Origin: a virus
IMG/VR virus record: IMGVR_UViG_3300032093_000096
Coordinates: 1 to 64,000 of that record
Length of the DNA stretch: 64,000 nt
Reading direction: 5' to 3' (one strand)
Part shown: piece after piece, positions 1-8,438 of the stretch
Position numbering within the stretch: position 1 is the stretch's first letter
Layout: each line of letters opens with the position of its first letter
Notes under the pieces: generated by a model
What the model was told of the DNA's origin: nothing
The model's database searches: none
Seen by the model: the letters and a program-made list of their open reading frames with translations, nothing else
Translations under genes and position numbers: made by a program

Positions 1-1531
1 AATAAACGCCCACGGCCCGAATTGTGCTCCAACCAGGGAGCGTACTCGTCACAGTCAGCGCCTGTTGTCCCCTTCTAGGGGCAACCAGGCCAAACTCGTT
101 AGAGTTGGACTTACCATACCCAACCGGGCTTGAGGGATTAGCAACAACAAGTCTAAACCGCGTTCCATTAGTGTTTTCTGTAGCCCAGCTTTCTGACCCG
201 TTATCTACGTTAGACGCGGCTACTTTAGTACCTCTGTTACCAAATCTAACCGTGTATTCCGTAGCCGAAGAGTGAAACGCCTGTATACCGTAGCCGTTTG
301 TGGCCGAGGCATTGTTACCTGTTGTGTAAGGAAACAAGTCACTTGCTTTAGCCCAGCCAAAACCCCTGTAATTTATTTCTAAATCATAGCTAAGTGTCGA
401 TTGTTTGTTGCTAAGCGTAATAACTCGGTCAGTAACCCCCGAACCAAACGCGATGCTAGGAACCAGCGCTCCGTTTGGCCCAAACACATCTGAAGAGCCA
501 TCATCAGCAATGTAAGTGACCTGAGCCCCAGGCCCTAAGTTGACGGTGCCGCTGCCGGCCCATTCGGCGATGGGGACTGCAAAACTCATCTTGATGTAGT
601 CAGTGTTGGCGATTGTGGTAGGAGTTGTGGCCGTGATGTTGTTCTGTACCACCACACCAGCAGCGGCATCGTCTGTGTAGAAGAGCACCACAGAAGTTGT
701 ACTGTTGTACGCTATTGTCAGCGGATAGCTAATTGTTCCTGCATCTCTATAGGTTCCTGAGCTATGAGGGAGGTTGTTGCCGCTTGTAGCGTCAGTGCTG
801 AGAAGTGCTGCAGTGTTTATTGTCCTACCAGATGGCAGGTTCAACGCTAGGTTGCCCGCACTCGGCGCGCCCGTGAAGCTGATGAGCACGTTATAAAACG
901 CCCAAGAGCCGATGCGAGTTTCTGTTGCCGTCACTGTGTTGTTGGTAAGGTTGGTTGTCATAGTTACGGAAACCGGGTCACTAATCGCAGCGCTCTGTCC
1001 GCCGGTCGCGCTCGTGACCGTGATGCTGCTGAAGCTTGCCCAGCTGTTGGCTAGACCTGCGACCCTGACGATCCGGATCCTAGTGAACGGACGAGACGGG
1101 TTCTGCGAGAACGAGAGCTGCATCGTCCCGCCGGTCGGCGACGAGGGAACGTTGGCGACGTTGAGCGTCGTGTTCTGCGCGTAGGTTCCGCCGGACGTCG
1201 TCGCGTCCCACACTTGAATCTGAAGGTCGCTCGCGGCGTACGCCGGGCTCGTGCTCGTCTCGAGGTTGTAGGTCAGACCAAGCAGCTTGCCGAGGTCCGA
1301 GGCGTCTACCTGGAAGAAGTCGCTCTCGACGTAGCCGGATCCGCTGCCGCCGTTGGTCACCTTCAGCGCGGTGCCTACGCTGAGCTCCGGCAGCTCGGCG
1401 GCGGTGGTGGTCGTGGACCCGGTCGCGCCGGTTCCCACGTTCGTCCAGCCTGAGAAGGATGAGGATCGGGTGCTGAGGTAGTTCTTAACACCGCCCTGAG
1501 AACTGGTGAATGTCTTGATGATCGTTGGCAT
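1..1531 (-). CDS. tail fibre-like structural protein (partial, runs off window)
   Basis: An open frame begins at ATG 1531 (MPTIIKTFTSSQGG) and stays open for 510 codons to the window edge, so the C-terminus is missing. An AGGA lies seven bases before the start, only 16 bases after the stop of the upstream fibre gene. The visible protein is rich in Ser, Thr, Gly and Val with alternating beta-strand patterns and no catalytic motif, as expected for a fibre or distal-tail adhesin. It is the last visible gene of the minus-strand tail block and probably takes part in receptor contact. The structural role is inferred from composition and position, not from a recognised domain. Confidence 0.75.
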   Translation of the reverse strand, partial: MPTIIKTFTSSQGGVKNYLSTRSSSFSGWTNVGTGATGSTTTTAAELPELSVGTALKVTNGGSGSGYVESDFFQVDASDLGKLLGLTYNLETSTSPAYAASDLQIQVWDATTSGGTYAQNTTLNVANVPSSPTGGTMQLSFSQNPSRPFTRIRIVRVAGLANSWASFSSITVTSATGGQSAAISDPVSVTMTTNLTNNTVTATETRIGSWAFYNVLISFTGAPSAGNLALNLPSGRTINTAALLSTDATSGNNLPHSSGTYRDAGTISYPLTIAYNSTTSVVLFYTDDAAAGVVVQNNITATTPTTIANTDYIKMSFAVPIAEWAGSGTVNLGPGAQVTYIADDGSSDVFGPNGALVPSIAFGSGVTDRVITLSNKQSTLSYDLEINYRGFGWAKASDLFPYTTGNNASATNGYGIQAFHSSATEYTVRFGNRGTKVAASNVDNGSESWATENTNGTRFRLVVANPSSPVGYGKSNSNEFGLVAPRRGQQALTVTSTLPGWSTIRAVGVY

Positions 1532-1546
1532 GGCTGTTCCTATCCG

Positions 1547-3559
1547 TTATGGCAAGGTGCTGATTATGATGTTGTTGCTCGAGTCGATTGCGAGCTCGAC
1601 CAGCGTGCCGGCACCGTTTCTAAGCTTTATCCCGCGGGCCGGCGAGGAGAGATCGTTGGATCCGTCCATGCTTCCGAGGTAGTTCGACGACATCAGGCTC
1701 CTGTTGAGGTCGCTGTTGTCGAAGCTTCCGCCAGAGGTCTGCTCGAACACCAGCGTCACCGTGCTTGCGACTCCGCCGTTGTTGAACGAGTTGGTCGGGA
1801 ACCTGACCGTGTAGCCGTCTAGGCTGAAGGCGCCGAACCTGAAAGCCTGACCGCCTTCCACGTAGTAGACGGTGAGAAGATCGGGATCAGGCAGGAAGTT
1901 GATGGTGAAGCTGCTGAGGTTGTCGGTGCTCATGAACCGCTTGGTGTCGAGTCTCTTGACGCCTGTGGCTGGGCTCATGTAGGTCGGATCGTAGTAGATC
2001 GCTACGCCGTCTAGCGCGCGGCTGCCGGCGGAGCTCGTGATCCTTACGCGAAGGTCGAGGCTTCTTCCTAGGATAGTGATCTGGGGTACGCTGATGGTTC
2101 CGCTGCTCCATACGCCGGTCGTCGCGTTGTAGAGCTGGCCGGTCGTGCCTGAAGAGGCTCTGGTAACTACGACCTCGTTGACGCCTGCGCTGAAGCTGAT
2201 GTAGTCTGCGCGAAGAACGACCGCGTAGCTTGTGCCAGGAGCCAGGATGCCTGGTCCCATGTTGAAGGTGTATGCGGTCGCAGAGCCGGTGAGCGTGCTC
2301 ATGTCTAAAGGACCAGAGCTTGCGATCACGTCCGCCGGGTTGGTCGAAACTAAACCGCCGCTGAGCTTGACCAGCGACGCGTAGAGGTTTCCGGTAGGAG
2401 ACCCTGTCCTAGCAAGGGTGAATCTCACCTGTGTCGCAGCAGCGAACAGCGTTGCAGATGTAAGTTGCGCTGGACCCGCGATGCGTGCATTAGTAGTAAG
2501 GTTCAGTGCGGTGGTGGCGCCGGTTCCGCCTGCTGTGCCTACGCTTACGGCCGTGTCTTCAGACGTCCAAGTATACTCGCCTACGTAAGTCTCAGTGGCT
2601 ACGCCGACGCGAGACATCGTGACGTTCTTCCAGTTGGTTCCGCCGTCGCGGCTTACCTGATAAGTGGCTGCCGTGTCGACTGATCCAGGCGTCCACAGCG
2701 CCTGAAGCATGACCTTGTTTACGTCTTTGCTCTGGCCCAGGAACTCTGACGAGTCGAGCATCTGCCTGGAGACGTATGTTTGACCGGTAGAAGCGAACTC
2801 GAACGCGTTGGTGATCAGAGAGTATGCGCCGGTTGAGGCGCCGTCTACTAAGGCGTTCTCGTTCACCTTGAAGATGTTCGGCGTAACGAGCTCGTAGGTG
2901 CTGTCGAGCAGAGTGTTCTTTACGGTCTCAAGTATCGGGTTGCCGGTACCGCTTCCGCCGCCTCCGCCGCCGCCGACGAACTGCACGATGTTCTCGTTGT
3001 TGACGGTGCCGTACGTGCTTGATCCTCTCTGGATCGCGACCAGACCGATGGCGAACGTGTTGCTGAATGCTACCGGCTTAGTGGCTGCAGCTTTAGATGC
3101 GCCCGGTGTTCCGAAGCTCAGGAGAAAGTTTCCTAAGCCGTTGATCATCACCATGACCCATACCCACTGACCGTTGGTCATGGAAGGCAGGGTGTACGAT
3201 GTGGCAAGCGTCAAGCCGGTTCCAGTGGCGACACCGGTGCTGGCGTTGAAGGTGATGCTTCCGCCGCCTGCGTAGCTAGGCATAAGGTTGTTGATGGGAG
3301 GAATTGTTCGACTGCGGTCTGTTCCCGTGTCTGACGGAACCGCGTCGTTGGTCAGCACCTCGATGCCGTCGATCCAGAGTCTCTGGTCGTTTACGTCGCC
3401 GCTTACCGAGTATCTCTCGTTGGAGCGAAGGCGCAGAGGAGGCGTAAGCTCATCGTTGATGAGGTTGAGTATCGCGTCTAAGCGAATGTCGGTGGTGGTG
3501 CTAAGCTGATCAAGTCTTGATCTTTGGCGTGCTTGGCGTGAGTCTAAGCGCAGTGCCAT
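1547..3559 (-). CDS. tail fibre / collar-like virion protein
   Basis: A 670-residue protein. I chose ATG 3559 (MALRLDSRQA) over the upstream in-frame ATG 3592 because only the former has a good GGGAG ribosome site, nine bases away. The N-terminal 45 residues look helical and may be the virion attachment end. A run of eight glycines near residue 205 looks like a flexible linker between an N-terminal beta domain and C-terminal beta-rich modules. No enzymatic motif is visible. It lies between the 1548-residue fibre gene and the partial fibre gene, so a place in the fibre complex is likely. Which part of the fibre it forms is unknown. Confidence 0.75.
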   Translation of the reverse strand: MALRLDSRQARQRSRLDQLSTTTDIRLDAILNLINDELTPPLRLRSNERYSVSGDVNDQRLWIDGIEVLTNDAVPSDTGTDRSRTIPPINNLMPSYAGGGSITFNASTGVATGTGLTLATSYTLPSMTNGQWVWVMVMINGLGNFLLSFGTPGASKAAATKPVAFSNTFAIGLVAIQRGSSTYGTVNNENIVQFVGGGGGGGSGTGNPILETVKNTLLDSTYELVTPNIFKVNENALVDGASTGAYSLITNAFEFASTGQTYVSRQMLDSSEFLGQSKDVNKVMLQALWTPGSVDTAATYQVSRDGGTNWKNVTMSRVGVATETYVGEYTWTSEDTAVSVGTAGGTGATTALNLTTNARIAGPAQLTSATLFAAATQVRFTLARTGSPTGNLYASLVKLSGGLVSTNPADVIASSGPLDMSTLTGSATAYTFNMGPGILAPGTSYAVVLRADYISFSAGVNEVVVTRASSGTTGQLYNATTGVWSSGTISVPQITILGRSLDLRVRITSSAGSRALDGVAIYYDPTYMSPATGVKRLDTKRFMSTDNLSSFTINFLPDPDLLTVYYVEGGQAFRFGAFSLDGYTVRFPTNSFNNGGVASTVTLVFEQTSGGSFDNSDLNRSLMSSNYLGSMDGSNDLSSPARGIKLRNGAGTLVELAIDSSNNIIISTLP

Positions 3560-3647
3560 CTGATGGTCTCCCTGGTGACTTGTCGGGAGCATGACATAAC
3601 GCCGTAGCGGCCGTGTCTCGTTAGCTCCCCGAGAACGTGTTACTTCT

Positions 3648-3654
3648 AATATAC
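3648..3654 (-). promoter_or_regulatory. possible -10-like box (GTATATT)
   Basis: GTATATT read on the minus strand lies in the 136-base gap ahead of the gene starting at 3559. It is one mismatch from the GTATAAT boxes seen elsewhere in the window. No -35 hexamer is apparent. Weak support. Confidence 0.3.
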
Positions 3655-3695
3655 CACGTCCATCCGCTAGGCGACCCGCTTATTGCAGCTGCTGG

Positions 3696-6600
3696 TTACA
3701 GACCTGCTAGCGCTATAACCATAGCCTGATCGCGCTCGATCCTGTACTCGAGCACGTCTCCCGTAACATAAGGATCGTCTATCGTTGCCAAAAGATCGAT
3801 CTGGTTGGACTGTGTTCCCGCAGATCCGACCTCGTTGTAGTCGAGCCCAGCCTTGAGTTTCTGGCCGTTCAGCCACACCGTAAGCATGGCGTCTCCGACT
3901 GTGTAGTAGCGGATCGCACTTCCGGCCCTTGAATCGACCGGCAGGGTGACCGTCTGGGTTGCTGTGTAGTCTGCTGCAAGAGTATCAGACTCCAGATAGA
4001 CGTTCGATGCCACGCCTACTAGACTAGGCTTGAACGTCATCTCGTCTGTTCCTGTGGCGACGCCGATTATCATTATCGCTTGCCCGTAGGTGTTAGGCTT
4101 AGACGTCGTGAGTCCGCCTGCTACACTTGGAGAGAGATAAACCGGTTGCCCTGGCGTAAACGACGAACCCGGTATCGTTACGATGCCGGAGGTGAGAACC
4201 AAGCCAGGATCTCCGTCGTTGATGATAGCGTACGCGATGCCGACGATCTTTGCTGAATTCGCAAGATCCGAGGCAGATGCCAGAACGATCTCGCCTGCTA
4301 CTGCACCGGCCGCTACAACGCTTCCTGCTGCTATCGCAGATCCGGTGTTGTTTGTGAACTGAGACAATAAGTTAGGAACGCCTGATACGACGAGTTGATT
4401 GCCTTGGATCTGTAAGGTGACGCCGTCGACGGCGACGCTTAAGCCGTTGGTCCCAGTGACTATCGCCCCTGCAGCGTCAAGCTTTGCACCGAGCTGATTG
4501 CTGCCGTCGATCTGAAGTGTGGGGTTTGTAGCCTCAAGCTGAACCTTGATGCCGTCTGTGTCTGTGACTATGGAACCTGTAGCGTCTAGCTTAACGCCTA
4601 GCTCGTTGCTGCCGTTGATCTCTAGCGTAGGATCTGTAGCTTCGAGCTGAACCAGTATCCCAGACGCGTCAGTTACGATCGCTCCTGCTGGGTCTAGCTT
4701 AACGCCTAATTCGTTGCTGCCGTTGATCTCTAAGGTAGGATCTGTGGCTTCGAGTTGGACCGCGATACCGTTCATGCCGACCACGACCGCGCCGACCGGA
4801 TCGACCTTTGCCTGAAGCTTTCCAGAGTCGAACTCAAGACCAGGCGTTGCCGAAAGATCCACGGATATTGTATCGACTAAGATGTCGATGCCGTCGCCGC
4901 CGACTAAAAAAGAAGCTGGATTTGTTATGGATTCTGTGATGTCGATAGATGAAGGCGAGAAACTAGGCCGCTCATGGATGAGATGTCCTGACGTGTCGAC
5001 CCATAAGCCGTTGTTTGCCGGATTCAAAGGATTCGACGCGGTAGGCGTGAACTCAAGCCCTAGAGGGTCGATGACACCCGTTACGCCCAAATCACCGTTG
5101 AGTTGAAGGGCCTTGTATCCGGCGCTCGCGTTGATCGTGACCGGAGTTCCGTCGTCGATGGTGATGTTCGCGCCCATGTCGTACGCTTGCTGCAGCGTGG
5201 TCGTTGTCCCTAGGTCTATAGTATAGAGGCCACCCTTTGCAGCGAGCCTGAAGGCGATGACATCGCCGTCTACTAAGCCGTCGTCTCTTATGAAGTCGAC
5301 GGACGCTTGGGCCGTGTTGATCGATCCAACCTCGTCGTAGTCGTTGCCGATCTCTAGTTTCTGACCGTTTAAGTAAACTTCAAGTTGGCCAGATCCTGTG
5401 ATGTAGTAGGCTTGCACGCTGCCGTTGCGAGAGTCAAGCGGAAGCTGTATGGTGTACGGAGAGGAGTGGTTGCCGGACACCACGTAGTACTCTTCGTACA
5501 CGGTCTGTCGAGCAAGATCTGCCATGTGGTGGCGGATCATCATCCCGCCCTGGACCGAGTATAGGACCACTACGTCTTGGTCGGTAGGAACCGACGCCGA
5601 TGTCGTCACGTACAAAGCACCAGCAGCATCGCTGTCCTGATACGTGGCTGATGTCTGAAGGTTCGTGAACGTCTTCAAGGCTCGGCGATTGATCCTCACC
5701 CATACCGAGTAGTCGTCGGCTACGGTGATACCGCTGGTGAAGTTCGACACATCTATGCGGTTGTCGTTCGTGCTGCCCGGGATCTTGATGTAGACGTAGC
5801 CTACTGAGTCTAGGAAGTAGAGGTCGGTTCCGTCGTACCGAGTACCGACTGCTTCAAATACCGTGACGTTGCGATTCTGGCTGGTCTCGTACTCGTTCGA
5901 CGTCCACGAGGTAGAGTTGAGGATCTTGCTTCCGTCCCACGAGTAGATCTCAGTCCCGCTCATCCTATAGAAGAGAACGATGCGGTTCTCTTGCAGAAGG
6001 AAGTTTGCGTCGAACCCGACTACGCTCGGTACTACCGCTGCAGATCCGTTGCGGTCTATGTCCACTACCACGGCAGTGTTTGCCACTAGTGTGTATGTTC
6101 CGGCTGCGGTTATCGACTGGCTGGCAGAACCAGGCTTCATGACGACCAGCGTGTCGCCGCTTAGTGTCACGATCTGATCAGACCCAGATCCCTCGTTCCT
6201 GAAAGTCATGCGACCCAGGATACGGAGTCCACGGTCCTGGACTCGATCGGCCATCATTGCCGTGAGTCTTGAGACTCTGGTCGTCAAGCTGTCGGTGCTG
6301 ACGCTGTTGTAGTTAGAGTAGCCGTCCAGCATGTTGTTCGTTGCCTCTGGCACGACGTATACTGGATTAGTTTCTGCCAAAGAGCCCATGCCGATGAAGC
6401 TGAGGAGATTCTTCGTGTCTGGCTCGTTGATGTCGATCGTCTCGCCTTGAACGACCTCTACCGCGCCAAGCTCTGTCTTTAAGATTACTTTGGCGCATGT
6501 CACTGTCGCAGCAGACAGCGTAGGCGACAGTGCTCCGCCGCCGTAGGGAATCTGGAACTGCGTCAGGTTTCTGACGTTTACAAGATAGCTGCCGTTGATG

Positions 6601-8342
6601 TCTGGAACCGTAGGCGTGACACCTGCGATCACTACTTTCTGACCGGTTGCGAAACCGTGGTTCGCTGACTCTACTATGAAGCTTGAGCTGTTGTTTGCAG
6701 GTCTTGCCGCGCTGGTTACGACCGCCCAGCCGACAGTCGCTGACGACGTAGATCCTGTCGCGGTGGTCTGTATCGTGACCTCAGTTGAGCTGACGATCTC
6801 TACGATGTATGTTCCGTCAAAGGCGGTTCCGTTGCTTACGACTACCCGATCGCCCTCGACCAGGTTATGCGCTGCTGCGAAAGTGATCTTGGCGCTCTTG
6901 CCGTCTGCACTGTCGATCGTCGTGCTCGTGCGATCTTCTACGACGATGCCGCCGACCTTCTGGATGGTGTCGGATCTGCTGGCGAGCCAGTATAGGTTAC
7001 CGCCTGCGTTGTACGCGGTGAAGTCGTCGCGGTCCGTGATCTGAACGTCTGAGTTCTCGTACACGCCTTTAGTGTACACGGCATTAGTGAGACCGCCGAC
7101 CCCGCCGTAGACGTCCTCGAGCTTCACCGACAAAGCAGCACTTGCCGTAGTCTCGCTGCCCGATCCGTTCAGTGCGTTGTAGAAGCCGACGACCCTTGCG
7201 TAGAGATACTCGTCGTCGCCCTTCTGCTTGATCCAGTCACCTTTGGCGAGCGAGGAGAAAGATCCTGCTGCACCGTTGACGTACGCGGCACCGGTGATGA
7301 ACGTGACCGGCGTGTCCAGCGGGTTGATCTTCTGGTTGCGCACCATCTGGACCCACATGATCTGCTCGTTTAGCAGGGTCTTGGTTCCAGCTCGGATGAT
7401 GATGTCGCGGGGATCGTTGATCTTGCGATACTGGATGTCTTCGGTCCACGTAACCTGACCGATCGTGGTCTCGCTGTGCTGCCACTTTCCTTTTGACTTC
7501 AGGCTAGAAGCAAGGGCATCGTCGAACACGTTCACGAGACTGAGGTCGCCTGTGCTCTCGTACCAGTACGTAGTACCGGAGAGCTCGACGAGCTTCGTCA
7601 TGACCGCGTCCATCCAGTCCTTCAGCGTCTCGATGTTCTTGTCGCCGCCAAAGAAAGGAGACGGAAGAGCGGCGCTGTTGATGGTCGACGGCGGCTCGCT
7701 TCGAGCATACGGAGCAGACGGCAGAGGAGGAAACTGGAAGCGCGCGTTTGGATCCGGAGACGTTCCGCCGGTCCCAAGTCGATACATCAGGTTCCTGCAG
7801 TCGGTGATCTCTGTGATAGAGGTGCTGTAGTTGACTTTGGCTACAGGGATCGTGCCCTGCGGGAAGCCTGCGGTCGATACACCGGCTTGCACTATGAGAA
7901 CGGCCTCGGTGTTGATGGTCTGGTTGAACTCGCCACCTTCGCCGCCGTTTAGATCCACGTCCCAGAAAGCCCTGGTGTCCTGTGCCGCACCCACGGTGCT
8001 GAGCGTAAGGTAGATGTAGTTGACCGCACCCGGTCTCAGTTCCTGGCCCAAGACCAGCGGCTGAGACAGCGCGTTACCTTCTGGAAGGCCGGAGAAGAAG
8101 CTTCCAGCAGCGGCTGTAGGATCGTAAAGTACAGAGTCTGCTACTCTTATCGAGATGCTGTTTGTGCCTATGGAGTTCGGGGCATCGATGACCTCGAAGC
8201 CCTTGAGGATGACCGGTCTGCTGCCAACGAAGCTTCGCACAAGCTCCTTGAAGTCTGACGCTACGTAAGATTGTATCGACAAAAAGTCCGCGAGATCAAC
8301 GCGCTGCTGCGAACCTACGAGCAAACGGCCTAGTACGGACAT
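3696..8342 (-). CDS. long tail fibre protein with 36-residue repeats
   Basis: A 1548-residue protein; ATG 8342 has GGGAG six bases upstream and was preferred over an in-frame TTG at 8348. The N-terminus (MSVLGRLLVG) is the likely baseplate-binding end. Around residues 1180-1300 there are about four tandem 36-residue units built on LEATDPTLEINGSNELG, resembling shaft repeats of trimeric fibres. A beta domain containing VYLNGQKLEIGNDYDEVGS near residue 990 is duplicated near residue 1494 (VWLNGQKLKAGLDYNEVGS). Modules of the HGFxxGqkVxI type occur around residue 560. Size, repeats and position after the baseplate genes support a long tail fibre. Receptor specificity cannot be judged. Confidence 0.85.
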   Translation of the reverse strand: MSVLGRLLVGSQQRVDLADFLSIQSYVASDFKELVRSFVGSRPVILKGFEVIDAPNSIGTNSISIRVADSVLYDPTAAAGSFFSGLPEGNALSQPLVLGQELRPGAVNYIYLTLSTVGAAQDTRAFWDVDLNGGEGGEFNQTINTEAVLIVQAGVSTAGFPQGTIPVAKVNYSTSITEITDCRNLMYRLGTGGTSPDPNARFQFPPLPSAPYARSEPPSTINSAALPSPFFGGDKNIETLKDWMDAVMTKLVELSGTTYWYESTGDLSLVNVFDDALASSLKSKGKWQHSETTIGQVTWTEDIQYRKINDPRDIIIRAGTKTLLNEQIMWVQMVRNQKINPLDTPVTFITGAAYVNGAAGSFSSLAKGDWIKQKGDDEYLYARVVGFYNALNGSGSETTASAALSVKLEDVYGGVGGLTNAVYTKGVYENSDVQITDRDDFTAYNAGGNLYWLASRSDTIQKVGGIVVEDRTSTTIDSADGKSAKITFAAAHNLVEGDRVVVSNGTAFDGTYIVEIVSSTEVTIQTTATGSTSSATVGWAVVTSAARPANNSSSFIVESANHGFATGQKVVIAGVTPTVPDINGSYLVNVRNLTQFQIPYGGGALSPTLSAATVTCAKVILKTELGAVEVVQGETIDINEPDTKNLLSFIGMGSLAETNPVYVVPEATNNMLDGYSNYNSVSTDSLTTRVSRLTAMMADRVQDRGLRILGRMTFRNEGSGSDQIVTLSGDTLVVMKPGSASQSITAAGTYTLVANTAVVVDIDRNGSAAVVPSVVGFDANFLLQENRIVLFYRMSGTEIYSWDGSKILNSTSWTSNEYETSQNRNVTVFEAVGTRYDGTDLYFLDSVGYVYIKIPGSTNDNRIDVSNFTSGITVADDYSVWVRINRRALKTFTNLQTSATYQDSDAAGALYVTTSASVPTDQDVVVLYSVQGGMMIRHHMADLARQTVYEEYYVVSGNHSSPYTIQLPLDSRNGSVQAYYITGSGQLEVYLNGQKLEIGNDYDEVGSINTAQASVDFIRDDGLVDGDVIAFRLAAKGGLYTIDLGTTTTLQQAYDMGANITIDDGTPVTINASAGYKALQLNGDLGVTGVIDPLGLEFTPTASNPLNPANNGLWVDTSGHLIHERPSFSPSSIDITESITNPASFLVGGDGIDILVDTISVDLSATPGLEFDSGKLQAKVDPVGAVVVGMNGIAVQLEATDPTLEINGSNELGVKLDPAGAIVTDASGILVQLEATDPTLEINGSNELGVKLDATGSIVTDTDGIKVQLEATNPTLQIDGSNQLGAKLDAAGAIVTGTNGLSVAVDGVTLQIQGNQLVVSGVPNLLSQFTNNTGSAIAAGSVVAAGAVAGEIVLASASDLANSAKIVGIAYAIINDGDPGLVLTSGIVTIPGSSFTPGQPVYLSPSVAGGLTTSKPNTYGQAIMIIGVATGTDEMTFKPSLVGVASNVYLESDTLAADYTATQTVTLPVDSRAGSAIRYYTVGDAMLTVWLNGQKLKAGLDYNEVGSAGTQSNQIDLLATIDDPYVTGDVLEYRIERDQAMVIALAGL
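4435..4800 (-). repeat. tandem 108-base coding repeat in tail fibre
   Basis: About four in-frame units of 36 codons, each encoding an LEATDPTLEINGSNELG-like stretch followed by a GAIVTDxxGI stretch. The two central units are nearly identical, which suggests recent duplication or gene conversion and could allow changes in shaft length. Confidence 0.75.
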
Positions 8343-8414
8343 ACCCAACTCCCGAGAATCTTAGAATATTTTAAGTCTAAAGCTGTCATGCTTGCTTCCA
8401 TAGGCAACTGTTAA

Positions 8415-8421
8415 ATTATAC
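8415..8421 (-). promoter_or_regulatory. promoter -10-like box (GCTGTATAAT)
   Basis: The minus strand reads GCTGTATAAT in the 96-base gap ahead of the long fibre gene at 8342. It matches the GTATAAT class found before other late genes and has no clear -35 hexamer. Confidence 0.5.
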
Positions 8422-8438
8422 AGCATTTAACGCCAGTC

